Positions 53,243 through 63,465 of a stretch of 64,000 nucleotides of DNA are shown one piece after another (within the stretch, counting starts at the first letter, position 1; each line of letters opens with the position of its first letter). The stretch covers positions 1-64,000 of the forward strand of contig DATHMF010000017.1 of the NCBI GenBank assembly GCA_035487355.1, given 5' to 3'. The position numbers were made by a program, and so were the translations under genes. The notes below the pieces were generated by a model. The model was not told where the DNA came from and did not search any database. It saw only the letters and a program-made list of their open reading frames with translations. This DNA comes from Terriglobales bacterium. GTDB lineage: Bacteria > Acidobacteriota > Terriglobia > Terriglobales > Acidobacteriaceae.

Positions 53243-54313
53243 TCATTGAGGTTCGCCCGCGCCACCTGCTTCTGCCTTCATGCCAACAGCAGCGAAGATC
53301 TCTGGGCTGAACATCGTTAGTTTGACGCCACTTCTGGCGCGGATCGCCGCCTGGTTGTACTTGAGCACGAAGGCGCGTGGGTCTTTCAGAGTTTCAACCA
53401 AAGCCGCGCGCCCGAACTGCTTTTCAATCGTCGTCGCCATCTGATAGCCGACGACATACCACGGGCCGCGGAAACCAAAGAACGTATAGGCTTCGTGATC
53501 TGCGGCTTCCAGGTTCTTATAGTCACCGTGGATGATGTCGAGAAAGAACTGATTGATCTGGTCCAACTCATTGTCGGCGTTCTTTGTTTCCTGTTGCCAG
53601 CACGTCTGATCGGTTTGCGGAAAGTCAGCCACGGGAGAGACGTCGAGCGATCCGGCTGCGGCCAGCATTGCCATTCCTTCCCCGAAAGCTCCCATCCACT
53701 GGGCTACTTTGTGCGCCTCAGGGGAAAGGGTCTTGATGCGCTCTTCGTAGGCTGCAGCCAGACTCGCGAGTCCAATGTGGTGGAGCTCGTGAGCGACCGT
53801 GTTCTCGAACTGCCGCTGGGGGATTGCCGGATCGAGATAAAGAAAGATGGCGGGATCGGTGGCGGCTTCGAAGACAAAACTGTTCGTTTTTGGCTTGATC
53901 ACCGGATAGACCTTGGCGCGAATCTTTGCTTCGGGGGGAAGATAGGCGAGTGGACGCTCGGCCACGGCTGCCAGGTCAGCTTTCTTCCATTCTGCCAGCG
54001 TCTTGTGCAAGTCTGAACGCGTCGCCACCAGGTGATCGGAGAGAACGAACTTCTTAAAATCCTCATCGGTGAAGTCCCTGCGGAACGACGCTTCGCGTTT
54101 CTTCAAGCGCGTGTAAGGTTCACTGGTGAACAACCGCTTCCAGTCGTCATCAGTAACCAGTTGGTGTGCAGCGCTCTTGTCAACGATTGCGAGGACCGCT
54201 TCTGCTTCGGAGATATCGAGCGTCAAGTCAACACGGTCTCGGCTGGCGGCATGTGCGTCTGCCAGGCAGGTGCACAGGAGAGCAGCAGCAACAACAACGG
54301 CGGCTCGCAACAT
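53243..54313 (-). CDS. Exported putative zinc metallopeptidase (DUF5700-like)
   Basis: A 356-residue protein with a signal peptide (cleavage near ADAHA). The likely zinc site is VAHELHHIG, an HExxH motif in a helix at about residues 172-180, with a Glu-rich helix about 50 residues later (FGEGMAML) that may supply the third ligand. ATG 54313 is preferred over the TTG frame because it starts the signal peptide. The overall sequence resembles DUF5700-type predicted proteases, from memory. The substrate is unknown. Confidence 0.68.
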   Translation of the reverse strand: MLRAAVVVAAALLCTCLADAHAASRDRVDLTLDISEAEAVLAIVDKSAAHQLVTDDDWKRLFTSEPYTRLKKREASFRRDFTDEDFKKFVLSDHLVATRSDLHKTLAEWKKADLAAVAERPLAYLPPEAKIRAKVYPVIKPKTNSFVFEAATDPAIFLYLDPAIPQRQFENTVAHELHHIGLASLAAAYEERIKTLSPEAHKVAQWMGAFGEGMAMLAAAGSLDVSPVADFPQTDQTCWQQETKNADNELDQINQFFLDIIHGDYKNLEAADHEAYTFFGFRGPWYVVGYQMATTIEKQFGRAALVETLKDPRAFVLKYNQAAIRARSGVKLTMFSPEIFAAVGMKAEAGGAGEPQ

Positions 54314-54415
54314 AAGAGTTTCTCTCTGGGTTGGACGTAAGCTCAAAAGTTCGGTTAGCTGTTGCGCGCAGTGGTAGCGTCTTAGGTGGCCGCCTAATAT
54401 CTCCGGCTGATTCTG

Positions 54416-55696
54416 CTATTTCTGCGGTGCAGGGTCAGGAGCAGGCAGCGTACCCTTCTCCATGGTGAAAATGAATGGGTTGAGCGTATAGCTGGAGATG
54501 ACCCCGATCACGTCGGCCATGGAACCAACCGCAGGGGTGTGAAGCATGGGTTTTTGCATCACCACGTGCATGTCGGCCTTTTTGCTCTGCTGGTTCTCAT
54601 CCGTAATAGCTACGTCGAGACTGTCCTTGGTGGCAGAGATGACCATCGCGGGAATTCTGAGCCTGGCCTCGCCGTCTTTTTGCTTGGCCTGGATGCCCTG
54701 CCAGACTTTGTCGGCGGCATCCTTTCCCTGGGGGCCACAATCGCGTTGCGCGAGAATAAATTCCCAGTCGCTGAAGGAAAGCTCTTCGACTTTGTTTTTC
54801 GCAACCGCGTCGGCGGCGATGTCACAGTTGGTGGGCTTGGGCGTGATCCCAATCGGGGTTGGCGGGGCCGTCTGATTTGCCGCAGCCGCCACGAACTGGT
54901 CCCAGCCGTCTTCGCTGCCATGGTAGTGGCGGTATGAGGATTTCGCATAAGTGGTAATACCTTGGGCTGCCTGGGCGTTGTTCCGTGCTGTGGCGATATT
55001 GATGGCCTTGGCCAAATACCAGAAGCCGTTTAAATCCATCGGGTTCATCAACATATCGGAAATGCCGAGCTGATAGATATCCTGCATGTTGGAGGGATCA
55101 ATCTGAAACGATTTCAGGTAATTCGTGCGCGCCGTAGCATAGTCCTTGGCTTGAAGCGCACAAAAGCCGGCAGCTCCATCAAAAATCGTGGACATTTGCT
55201 TGCGCAACGTCTCAAAATCAGGGTCGGAGAGGCCATCCGGTTTCGGCCACACCGGCAGCGCCAGCAGCCCCTTTTGCGCATAAGCGCAACCTTCCTGGAG
55301 CGCTGCTTGTTTTCCCTGGGTGGCATGAAAACGGTCAAGCACAGTAAGGATGGCCAGGGCACGAACATTATCAGGGTTCATCCCCAGAAGTTGCTTCGCA
55401 ATGGCTTCCACCTTCTCCTGGTTATTGGCCGCCTGGTAAGCGGCCATGGCTTGCTCCAGCGCATCAATCTTCACCACGCTGTTGGGATACTGGCTTATGA
55501 AAGCCTCAAAGGCAGCCCCCTTGGCAGCAGGATCCTGTGTATTGAGGGCTGCAATATAGGAGTTGTACTCAACCGGGTCCTTGATCACCTTCTGGTTGGT
55601 GGTTGGGGCCGTCGGTGTGGGTTGGGTTTGGGCCAGCAATAGCGTTGTTCCCGCAACGGTGAGCGCAGTCAAAAGTGTGATAAATACGTTTTTCAT
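54416..55696 (-). CDS. Exported TPR-containing protein, function unknown
   Basis: A 426-residue protein with a signal peptide (cleavage near LLLAQ). Several TPR-like helical pairs lie at about 45-230 (for example FEAFISQYPNSVVKIDALEQ, AAYQAANNQEKVEAIAKQL, ARTNYLKSFQIDPSNMQDIY), followed by a C-terminal beta-type domain (about 320-410). The start ATG 55696 has AAGGAG at a good distance, so the 6-codon longer frame is not used. No partner gene is evident. Confidence 0.7.
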   Translation of the reverse strand: MKNVFITLLTALTVAGTTLLLAQTQPTPTAPTTNQKVIKDPVEYNSYIAALNTQDPAAKGAAFEAFISQYPNSVVKIDALEQAMAAYQAANNQEKVEAIAKQLLGMNPDNVRALAILTVLDRFHATQGKQAALQEGCAYAQKGLLALPVWPKPDGLSDPDFETLRKQMSTIFDGAAGFCALQAKDYATARTNYLKSFQIDPSNMQDIYQLGISDMLMNPMDLNGFWYLAKAINIATARNNAQAAQGITTYAKSSYRHYHGSEDGWDQFVAAAANQTAPPTPIGITPKPTNCDIAADAVAKNKVEELSFSDWEFILAQRDCGPQGKDAADKVWQGIQAKQKDGEARLRIPAMVISATKDSLDVAITDENQQSKKADMHVVMQKPMLHTPAVGSMADVIGVISSYTLNPFIFTMEKGTLPAPDPAPQK

Positions 55697-55978
55697 GAAA
55701 AATTGCTCCTTCATTGGCTCTAACCAGCGAGCGGGCGTAGGAAACCGCGATCTGGCATTAGATGGGGGATGCTCTATATTGCACTGGAAATCAAACTTTG
55801 GAAAGAGGGTAATCTATACATCATCTAAGGCCCCCGACGTTAACGTCCGCGTTTTGCGTCTGGGGATGTTCAGCAGCTTCTCGGCAGAACCAGCCAAGTA
55901 TTCCTGAGAACTGAGAACCGAGAACTGTTTCTGTTAACCTGATTCTTACTACCAACAGGCAGAAGGGAACGATCAAGG

Positions 55979-57838
55979 ATGGTTCTTGGCGCGCTATCAA
56001 AGCACAAATGGGAATACGCACTTGTCTCTTTGTTGCTTTTGTTGATGGCCGTGCTCTCTCTTGCCAGCTCCCGGCAGCAGTCGCCAACCTATGATGAGGT
56101 GGTCCATATCCCCTCCGGGCTCAGCTATCTGCAAAAGCAGGACACCCGCCTTAACCTTGAGCATCCGCCCTTGCTGAAAGTCATCGCGGCCGTTCCGTTG
56201 CTGTTCTCCGATGTGCATGCGAATTATAACGATCACTCATGGTGCGGCGCCGGCGGGCTCGATTGCCAATGGACCTTCGGCAAGCGCTTCTTCAGTGAAT
56301 GGAACCGCGACCCGGCACACATTGTTTTTCTTGCGCGCCTGCCCATGATCTTTCTAACCCTCTGCTTCGGGTTGGCGGTTTACCTTATGGCCCGCGCCCT
56401 CGCCGGTATGTGGGGGGCGCTGTTGAGTCTGGCAGTATTTGCCACCTCGCCTTTTTACATCGGTTATGGATCTTTGGTCATCACCGACATGGGGCTGGCG
56501 TTTTTTTGCCTTTTGACCGCCTGGCTGACCGCGAAGTTATGGGTGCGGCCCGGCTTCGCCTCTCTCCTTCAATTATCATTAGCTGCCGCTGCGGCACTGC
56601 TTTCCAAGTTTTCTGCTTTGTTGATCGCACCATCGATAGTGTTGTTGGTAGCATGGATGTGGTTTAGCGCGGCGAAAGATCGTCACAGCACACCAGGGCC
56701 GGAAGGGCCGTCATCGCGCAGCAACGGCAAGGCTTTCTCTTACCTGGCGGCCGCCGGAGTATTGACTCTTCTGCTCACCGGCGGTGTTTACTGGCTCACC
56801 TGTTTTCATAGCTCGCCGCGCGAGATCTTGAATGCCCGCAATGCTTATGTCTCCGCGGCCCGTCCGCCGGAGCGCATTCTTGCCTCGACGGCCTATTTTG
56901 TCTCGCGGCATCCCGGTTGGGAAAAACCACTGCAACCGCTCTGGCTTTATTTGGGGGGCATCGGATATCTGAATGCCGGCCTGACCCGGCCGGTGTATCT
57001 GCTGGGAAAGCTCCATGGCCACGGCGTGTGGTATTACTTTCCGGTAGTTGCTTTTTTTAAGCTCGCCCCCGGCGAAGTGCTGCTGCTCTTGCTTCTCGCA
57101 ATTCTTACCCCACTGCAGCTAAGGCGGGAACATTTAAACCAGGAGAAAACCACGGCCCTGCATTCCAGCTACATCAACCGAGTCCGCATACGTGCGTTAA
57201 TGTCATTTTTTCTGGTATTCCTCGCCGCCGCCATGCGTGCCCGGCTCAACATCGGTGTGCGGCATATTTCGGTTCCGCTTTCTATCCTGGTTGTGTTGCT
57301 GGCACTGATGATACCGCAATTGAGTGCGGTCGTCTCTCCACAAAAACAAAAGTTTGCCTTCGCCGCGGTTGCTCTCCTTGTATTTTCCTGTTTGGTCACT
57401 GCGATCGCGGCGTTTCCGCACTACATCTCCTACTACAATGATTTCCGCTTAGGCACACCCAAACAGGAGATCACCACCGATTCGAACCTCGACTGGGGAC
57501 AAACCCTCCCTGCGGTTGCAGACTTTGTGACCCAACATCATATCCAGACCATCTACGTTGATGGCTGGACCCCACTGTCACCGGCCACCTACATTCCGCA
57601 AGCAAAGCCTTGGAAATGCGATAACCCGGGAGCGGAACTCCCGCAGTGGGCAGTAGTCTCGGCAAACTTTCTGACCAAGCAGGAGCCCACGTGCATTGGA
57701 CTGATGAAATATCAGAATCAGACGCTTCCCGGAGACGCCATGGTCGTCTTCCACATTACCGACCAAACCTACGCCGAAACCCGCAAGCAATATCTGAAAG
57801 CCCATCCCAACGCAAGCGTAGCGCCGCCGGTGCGGTAA
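55979..57838 (+). CDS. GT39/PMT-family membrane glycosyltransferase
   Basis: A 619-residue protein with about 11 membrane helices. The first loop carries SPTYDEVVHIPSG, with the Asp-Glu pair of GT39/PMT enzymes, and NLEHPPLLKVIAAV, also a family hallmark. A large C-terminal soluble part (about 490-619) follows the last helices. It would move a sugar from a lipid-phosphate donor to a protein or lipid outside the cytoplasm. GAACTG-type micro-repeats lie just upstream. It is a single gene. Confidence 0.8.
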   Translation: MVLGALSKHKWEYALVSLLLLLMAVLSLASSRQQSPTYDEVVHIPSGLSYLQKQDTRLNLEHPPLLKVIAAVPLLFSDVHANYNDHSWCGAGGLDCQWTFGKRFFSEWNRDPAHIVFLARLPMIFLTLCFGLAVYLMARALAGMWGALLSLAVFATSPFYIGYGSLVITDMGLAFFCLLTAWLTAKLWVRPGFASLLQLSLAAAAALLSKFSALLIAPSIVLLVAWMWFSAAKDRHSTPGPEGPSSRSNGKAFSYLAAAGVLTLLLTGGVYWLTCFHSSPREILNARNAYVSAARPPERILASTAYFVSRHPGWEKPLQPLWLYLGGIGYLNAGLTRPVYLLGKLHGHGVWYYFPVVAFFKLAPGEVLLLLLLAILTPLQLRREHLNQEKTTALHSSYINRVRIRALMSFFLVFLAAAMRARLNIGVRHISVPLSILVVLLALMIPQLSAVVSPQKQKFAFAAVALLVFSCLVTAIAAFPHYISYYNDFRLGTPKQEITTDSNLDWGQTLPAVADFVTQHHIQTIYVDGWTPLSPATYIPQAKPWKCDNPGAELPQWAVVSANFLTKQEPTCIGLMKYQNQTLPGDAMVVFHITDQTYAETRKQYLKAHPNASVAPPVR

Positions 57839-58214
57839 ATCCGGCTTAAGGACGCAACGAGGAGCCCTCAGGCGCTTTCCTGGAGCTTGAAACTGAGAGC
57901 CGGGAGCTGTTTTCGGTCGTACCCCCACCCCACTTGCTGAAAGAGGCGGTATAGCAGCTAAGTCCCAGGCCATCAATGACATACGCCAGAAAACTAGTGT
58001 ACTAGCAGGTAGTGTCTGGCGGTGGTCTCAAATGGGCCAATTTTTAAAGATCAACGCTCACCCTATGCGCCGATTTTTCTGAGCACTGCTCTATGTTTTT
58101 TCAAAGATCTCGTACCAACGGGCATTCTGAATGCCGTCAGCCAATTATGACCCACAATCTTCGCAGAATGAAGTGTTTGATATCAGAGTGATATCAATGT
58201 GGTGAAATGGTCCT
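57839..58214. other. Intergenic region with repeat fragments
   Basis: About 375 bases between convergent genes. It contains repeat B copy 2 (58116-58190), a GGTCGTACCCCCACCCCAC phrase, and CTAGTGTACTAGCAGGTAGTG near 58001. No gene was seen. Confidence 0.6.
58116..58190 (-). repeat. Dispersed repeat B, copy 2
   Basis: The opposite-strand partner of 3641-3716. The shared blocks CTGACGGCATTCA, ATTGTGGGTCATAAT and CACTCTGATATCAAACA are in the same order. Confidence 0.8.
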
Positions 58215-59525
58215 CTATTTCTGACCCGGTCTCAACACCGAAGACTTCTCCCCACTATGAGACAGAAATAGATACACCGCGCCCAGGAACAATATCGGAT
58301 CCACCGGATGCCGGTAGCGCACATGCGTGTGCGTAATATAGAAGATAAGAGGGTAGAAGATCAGGACCGAAAGCAGGAGCCATCCTCCCGGCACTTTCTT
58401 GCGGATTGCGTGCACGCAACCCCAGAAGCCCAGCAGCGCCATCATGAACAAAAATGTCGTCCGCACAACTACGTTCGAAGGATGGACCCTGGGGTCATCC
58501 GGCGCGCCACACCAGAAGTAAGCAATTCGTTTAAGGCTTATCGCGGCAAATGTTCCCGGATGACTTCGTATAAATTCCACCGCCAACCGGCGCTTCTCAG
58601 CAATGTAAGGAATCTCGCCCATCCGTTGATATTTGTTGAGTTCAGCACTGTTCCATATGGGGTGCTTCCCTTGCACGATCAATCCATCTGCGCCGGGCTG
58701 ATTTCCTAAATACAGCTCTTCCCCAAAATTGCTGCGCAGGCCAAGGTAGTGCATGGTGATGTAATTTCTCGCGACCCAGGGCACGCATCCCAGAACAATC
58801 AGCGCGAGTACCGAAACAAGCCCGGTTTTGATTGAAGGGAAAGATCGCTGCCGCCACCAAATCCATAACAGAGAAACCGGCAAGAAGCTCAGCAGTGTCG
58901 GATTACTATTGGCAACCAACCCCCAAAGCAGACCCAGAAGTAAAAAGTGACCGATGCGCGGCTCGCGTCGCACACGGAGCGTGGCATACACCACCGCGGC
59001 CACCAGCAATGCGGAAAAACTTGTGTCCCATACCCACCGTACCGACCATTGCACGGCGTAGGGCAGCAGCGCCCAAAGCCATGCAGCTATGATCCCCGAT
59101 TTTATGCCGACCGTTTCTTTTCCAATACCAACCATCACAACCGCGGTCAGGGCGGCAAACAAACTGTTCACGGCAGTGATTACCCATGCCGAAATCGGGC
59201 TGTACACGCCAAAAACCTTGAAGACGCCGGCGAGAAGCAGGGGGTACACCGGCGTATACCACGCCGTTGGTCCGGTGGCGACTCCGAACGGAGAGCTGAA
59301 GCCATGGCCTTCAACAATGGATTGCGCAACCTCGCCAATTTCATAAGCAAAGAAAAGATGGTTCGATTGCGTGGCAGAAAACCAGGGACGAAGGCTGAAA
59401 TCCACAACGCGCACCAGAAGCGCTACAACAAAGATAGTTGTGGGAGAACAGATAAATCTTAGCAACCGGCCTGATCGGCTCGCGGCATGCTGAATATCTG
59501 CAGGCTTGCTGTCGTTTGCACTCAA
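58215..59525 (-). CDS. GT39-like polytopic membrane protein (paralogue 1)
   Basis: A 436-residue protein with about 9-10 membrane helices. A soluble first loop has YEIGEVAQSIVEGHGFSSPF and GPTAWYTPVYPLLLAGVFKV; a later loop has RSNFGEELYLGNQPGADG. It is clearly paralogous to the gene at 62145 (same order: GHGFSSPF.V.TGPTAW..P.YP.L.AGVFK.FG.YS, RSNFG.EL.LGN, HPRYRHP). Probably a lipid-dependent sugar transferase; donor and acceptor are unknown. It diverges from the spermidine-synthase-like gene. Confidence 0.72.
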   Translation of the reverse strand: MSANDSKPADIQHAASRSGRLLRFICSPTTIFVVALLVRVVDFSLRPWFSATQSNHLFFAYEIGEVAQSIVEGHGFSSPFGVATGPTAWYTPVYPLLLAGVFKVFGVYSPISAWVITAVNSLFAALTAVVMVGIGKETVGIKSGIIAAWLWALLPYAVQWSVRWVWDTSFSALLVAAVVYATLRVRREPRIGHFLLLGLLWGLVANSNPTLLSFLPVSLLWIWWRQRSFPSIKTGLVSVLALIVLGCVPWVARNYITMHYLGLRSNFGEELYLGNQPGADGLIVQGKHPIWNSAELNKYQRMGEIPYIAEKRRLAVEFIRSHPGTFAAISLKRIAYFWCGAPDDPRVHPSNVVVRTTFLFMMALLGFWGCVHAIRKKVPGGWLLLSVLIFYPLIFYITHTHVRYRHPVDPILFLGAVYLFLSHSGEKSSVLRPGQK

Positions 59526-59627
59526 AGCAGCTCTTCAAGGCAGTGAATTATATTCGGTCCAAAATTGAATGGTAGAATAACACGTCCTTCATCAATCAAG
59601 CGTTCTGCCGATTCAATCATACGAACA

Positions 59628-62093
59628 ATGCAAACAAAGCCGCAAAACCAACAAACCCAAAATAAACAAGCTGAAGTTTCCGAGATGACTTCAAAGACGA
59701 CTGCAGGCAATTCCGCGGTGAACGGTTCATTCTGGTCGCGCTCGCACGTCCTTCTTGGCGTCGCCACAGTCAGCTTTGCCATGCTTCTTTTGGAGCTGGC
59801 CTTGACCCGGTTGTTTTCTGTCGTGCTCTTCTATCACTTTGCTTTTTTGGCGATCTCTGTCGCCTTGTTGGGACTGGGCGCAGGCGGCGTCACGGCATAT
59901 CTAAAGAAAGCGCGTCTGGCGCAATATTCTCTCTCGCGGCTGGGTTGCGTGCTTTCCGTGTTGAATGCCATCGCCACGCTGGTCGTGCTGGAAATCATCT
60001 TGCACGCCCGCATTTCTTTGCGCATTACACCTGGAACGGTCTTGCGATTGACGGTGATCTATTTAGCTGCCGCCTTCGTGTTCTTCTTAAATGGAGTTCT
60101 GCTTTCAGTCGTCTTTGCCCGCGCACCTCGCCCGGTCTCCCGGCTCTACGGCGCAGACCTGCTCGGTGGCGCGCTGGCCTGCATGGCGGCGGTGCCGCTC
60201 TTAAACGTGATTGGTGCCCCCAATGCCGTGCTGGTCTCCGCTCTGGTGATGGCTTTGGCGGCATCGTTGTGGGCGCAAAGGCGCAGCGCTAAACTCGTCG
60301 CGCTGGTTTTGGGCATGGTTTTTGTTCTACTGCTGGCCGTCAATCGCGGCGAGAGAGTGCTCGATATTGTTTACTCGAAGGGAGTGCGCCGCAATCCTAA
60401 GGTTGAGTTTGTGCGCTGGAACGCGTTGTCGCGGGTTGAAGTTTTTCCCGACGAGCAGGGCAAAGGCATCCAGATTGACGGCGATGCTTACACCGCCTTA
60501 ATGGATACCGATGCAAGCGACACTGAAGATGCGTGGCAGAAAACCTGGGACACCGAAGCCGCGCCCTCCGTGGTCAGCGTGTTGCGTCCCCACGGGGCTT
60601 ACGCCATCATCGGCCCCGGCGGTGGAGTTGACGTGCTGCGTGCCGTCAGCGGAGGAAGTCCCAGCGTGACCGCCGTTGAAATCAATCCCATTATTGCCAA
60701 TTTGATCATGGGCGGCGCTTATGCGGAATACAGCCACCATCTTTATCAGCTCCCTCAAGTTCACGTCCATGTTGCCGACGGACGCGCCTGGCTTCGCAGC
60801 AGCACTGAGCAATACGACATCGTGCAGATGACCAAGGTGGATACCTGGGCCTCAACCGCCGCCGGCGCATTGGCCTTGAGTGAAAACTCGCTCTACACCA
60901 TGGAAGCGTTCCACGATTATTTTGCCCACCTGAAGCCGGATGGAATGCTGGTGGTCACCCGTTGGGATTTCGCCCAACCCCGCGAGGCCTTGCGTATCGT
61001 CGCGCAGGATATGGAAACGCTGCACGCTCTCGGGATAGCAAATCCCGCAGCACACTTGATGATTATTGCCGAAGGCGGCCTCGACCAGGATGGACAGGCC
61101 GTCGCCGTATTCGCTAAAAAAAGCCCGTTCTCTCCAGCCGAACTGCAGGCTGTGGAACAATATCTGCAAAGCCATCCCACGCTCCTGCTGCTCTATATGC
61201 CGGGGAAGCCGGAGCTGGCGCACGCGGCAACCGGAGCAGGTGCGTATGCGGCGCTGATCCAAGGCAACGATGCCTCCAGGTTTTCCGACCAGTATCCTTT
61301 TAATGTCGCGCCGGTTTACGATAACTCGCCCTTTTTCTTCTTTACCCTCAAGCCCACTGTGGCGTTGGGCCAGCTTCTGCACAGCTCGCGCGGCCGGCAA
61401 GCGTGGAAGAACAACATGGGCATCCTGGTGCTTGCTTTCTTGATCGGGCTTTCCACCGTAGCGGTGCTGGCTTTTCTCGTACTGCCCCTGCTGCTGGTCT
61501 CCGGTAAACCCAGCCGTCATCTGCTCGCGCTGATGTATTTTGTCGCCATTGGTCTGGGTTACATCATGGTTGAAATTGCGCTCATCCAGCGCTTCGTGGT
61601 TTTTCTCGGCCATCCCACCTACGCCATGACCGTGGTTGTCTTCTGCATGCTGCTCTCGAGTGGCATTGGGAGCCTGGTCTCCCGCCGCTGGTTCTCGCAG
61701 ACCGCGCGGGTCAGGCTGGCATTAATTGCGATTGCCGCCGCCGTTCTCATTTATATGTTCGTTCTGCCTGGCCTGCTCACTCAGTATGTAGGACTGCCGT
61801 TCGCAATAAGATTGGTCCTGAGCTGCGCTGCTCTTATTCCCCTGGGATTCATTATGGGAATGCCCTTTCCCACCGGACTGCGTGCTCTTAGCGAAAAAAT
61901 ATCTGCTTCTGGCGAGAACCACGCCAGCTCTTCGGAAAATATTATTGAATGGGCGTGGGCCATGAACGCCGGATCGAGTGTGCTTGGATCAGTCGTGGCT
62001 ATGGTGGTTGCCATGAGTTCCGGCTTGAATGCAGTTCTGGTCTGCGCCGCCGCGGCTTATCTTATTGCTGGATTGGTTGTACGCAGGGGATAG
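59628..62093 (+). CDS. Membrane-embedded spermidine-synthase-like protein
   Basis: About 821 residues. Membrane helices (about 35-245) precede a cytoplasmic spermidine/spermine-synthase-type Rossmann domain (about 280-500). AYAIIGPGGGVDVL is the glycine-rich loop and TAVEINPIIAN supplies the acidic residue binding the cofactor; SENSLYTMEAF follows. A second set of helices (about 590-815) ends the protein. The domain may bind decarboxylated SAM or SAM; the true product is unknown, as in other SpeE-MFS-type fusions. ATG 59628 is preferred; TTG 59565 and ATG 59685 are alternatives. It lies between the two GT39-like paralogues. Confidence 0.8.
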   Translation: MQTKPQNQQTQNKQAEVSEMTSKTTAGNSAVNGSFWSRSHVLLGVATVSFAMLLLELALTRLFSVVLFYHFAFLAISVALLGLGAGGVTAYLKKARLAQYSLSRLGCVLSVLNAIATLVVLEIILHARISLRITPGTVLRLTVIYLAAAFVFFLNGVLLSVVFARAPRPVSRLYGADLLGGALACMAAVPLLNVIGAPNAVLVSALVMALAASLWAQRRSAKLVALVLGMVFVLLLAVNRGERVLDIVYSKGVRRNPKVEFVRWNALSRVEVFPDEQGKGIQIDGDAYTALMDTDASDTEDAWQKTWDTEAAPSVVSVLRPHGAYAIIGPGGGVDVLRAVSGGSPSVTAVEINPIIANLIMGGAYAEYSHHLYQLPQVHVHVADGRAWLRSSTEQYDIVQMTKVDTWASTAAGALALSENSLYTMEAFHDYFAHLKPDGMLVVTRWDFAQPREALRIVAQDMETLHALGIANPAAHLMIIAEGGLDQDGQAVAVFAKKSPFSPAELQAVEQYLQSHPTLLLLYMPGKPELAHAATGAGAYAALIQGNDASRFSDQYPFNVAPVYDNSPFFFFTLKPTVALGQLLHSSRGRQAWKNNMGILVLAFLIGLSTVAVLAFLVLPLLLVSGKPSRHLLALMYFVAIGLGYIMVEIALIQRFVVFLGHPTYAMTVVVFCMLLSSGIGSLVSRRWFSQTARVRLALIAIAAAVLIYMFVLPGLLTQYVGLPFAIRLVLSCAALIPLGFIMGMPFPTGLRALSEKISASGENHASSSENIIEWAWAMNAGSSVLGSVVAMVVAMSSGLNAVLVCAAAAYLIAGLVVRRG

Positions 62094-62144
62094 AACTCGG
62101 TGTCTCTGTGGTGAACAAGCGCTAACCCCAGCGGTGAAAACATT

Positions 62145-63464
62145 TCATTGGGACTTAACTGCAACGGATCTCCAAACCTCTATCACGAACCAGACCCCCA
62201 GTATCATCATCTCCGGCTCAATCGGGTGCCGGTATCGCGGATGCGGGAACGTAATGTAATAAACCGCCGGATACACCAAAAGCAGCATCGCATACAAGAA
62301 CGCACCCGGTTTTTTCTGCCGGATCACCAGCCACAATCCTCCAAACGCCAGCACCGTTGAGAGCAAAAAGAAGATATAGCGACTGCGCGACAGCCCGGGA
62401 GTGCCAGATGTCCGTGGTGTGCCAAACCAGAAATAGTAGGCGCGTTTCAGCGAAAGCGTCGCAAACATCGCCGGATGCGACCGGATAAACTCCATAGCCT
62501 CATGTCCGCGCTCATGCGCATAGGCAATCTCGCCCATCCCCTGATACGCAGCAAACTCGGCTGCGTTCTGACTGGGATGCCGTTGCCACTTCCATAAACC
62601 GTCAGCATCTTCATAGTTGCCAAGCCGCAGCTCTGCGCCAAAATTGCTGCGAATGAACACGAACCTGCCAAACACCTCATAGTTGCGGATCATCCACGGT
62701 GTCACGCAGAGCACGAAGATGACAATTGCTAATGCCGCCGGGCCCATCCATTTTTTGTGTTCACGAAGACGTTGATAACATGCCCACGCCAACGCGAAAG
62801 GCAGCAGCGACAGCAGCGAAGGATTGCTAAGTGCAATCGCCCCCCAGGTAAGCCCGAAGAGCACCCACGTTTTCAGGCCGTCGGAATTTTTCAGCCGCAG
62901 CGTCAACAAAAAAACTACACTCAACAGGAAAGCGGAAAAGCTCGTCTCCCACACCCAGCGAATGGCAAAATACATGGAGTAGGGCAGCACCGCCCACAAC
63001 CATGCCGACCATAAAGCTGTTTTCTCGCCGAGAGTCTCCTTTGCGATGGAATAAATCGTCAGGCAAGTCAGGGCCGAAAATAAACTGTTGATCGCGAGCA
63101 GGACCCACGCGGATTGATAGCTGTAAATTCCGAAGATCTTGAACACACCAGCCACCAAATATGGATACAGCGGCGCAACCCACGCCGTGGGCCCGGTGTT
63201 CCCATGGAACGGAGAGCTAAAACCCTGGCCGGTCGCAACCGAGTAGGCAATCCTGCCCGTCTCCCAACCCAAGCCAAAGCTTTCCTGGTCAGGACTGGTT
63301 TTATACGTGTGCTCGGCCGTCATGACCAGCAGGCGCAGTGCCAGCGCCACCAGTGCAATAACGATCGGCCTGCGCAAGGTTTTTCTTAGAACACTGGAAG
63401 ATTGGGCCGCATGGCTGGAAGAGGCGTTAGGAGATTCAGATTCAAGTTTATTGATGGGCACCAA
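62145..63464 (-). CDS. GT39-like polytopic membrane protein (paralogue 2)
   Basis: A 439-residue protein with the same helix layout and motifs as 58215-59525, including TGQGFSSPFHGNTGPTAWVA in the first loop and FPHPRYRHPIEPEMMILG near the end. The start is TTG 63464 or GTG 63461. The stop of the oxidoreductase gene lies 1 base before it, so the two form an operon. The pair of paralogues flanks the spermidine-synthase-like gene in the same orientation, which suggests an old duplication. Confidence 0.72.
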   Translation of the reverse strand: MVPINKLESESPNASSSHAAQSSSVLRKTLRRPIVIALVALALRLLVMTAEHTYKTSPDQESFGLGWETGRIAYSVATGQGFSSPFHGNTGPTAWVAPLYPYLVAGVFKIFGIYSYQSAWVLLAINSLFSALTCLTIYSIAKETLGEKTALWSAWLWAVLPYSMYFAIRWVWETSFSAFLLSVVFLLTLRLKNSDGLKTWVLFGLTWGAIALSNPSLLSLLPFALAWACYQRLREHKKWMGPAALAIVIFVLCVTPWMIRNYEVFGRFVFIRSNFGAELRLGNYEDADGLWKWQRHPSQNAAEFAAYQGMGEIAYAHERGHEAMEFIRSHPAMFATLSLKRAYYFWFGTPRTSGTPGLSRSRYIFFLLSTVLAFGGLWLVIRQKKPGAFLYAMLLLVYPAVYYITFPHPRYRHPIEPEMMILGVWFVIEVWRSVAVKSQ

Positions 63465-63465
63465 C

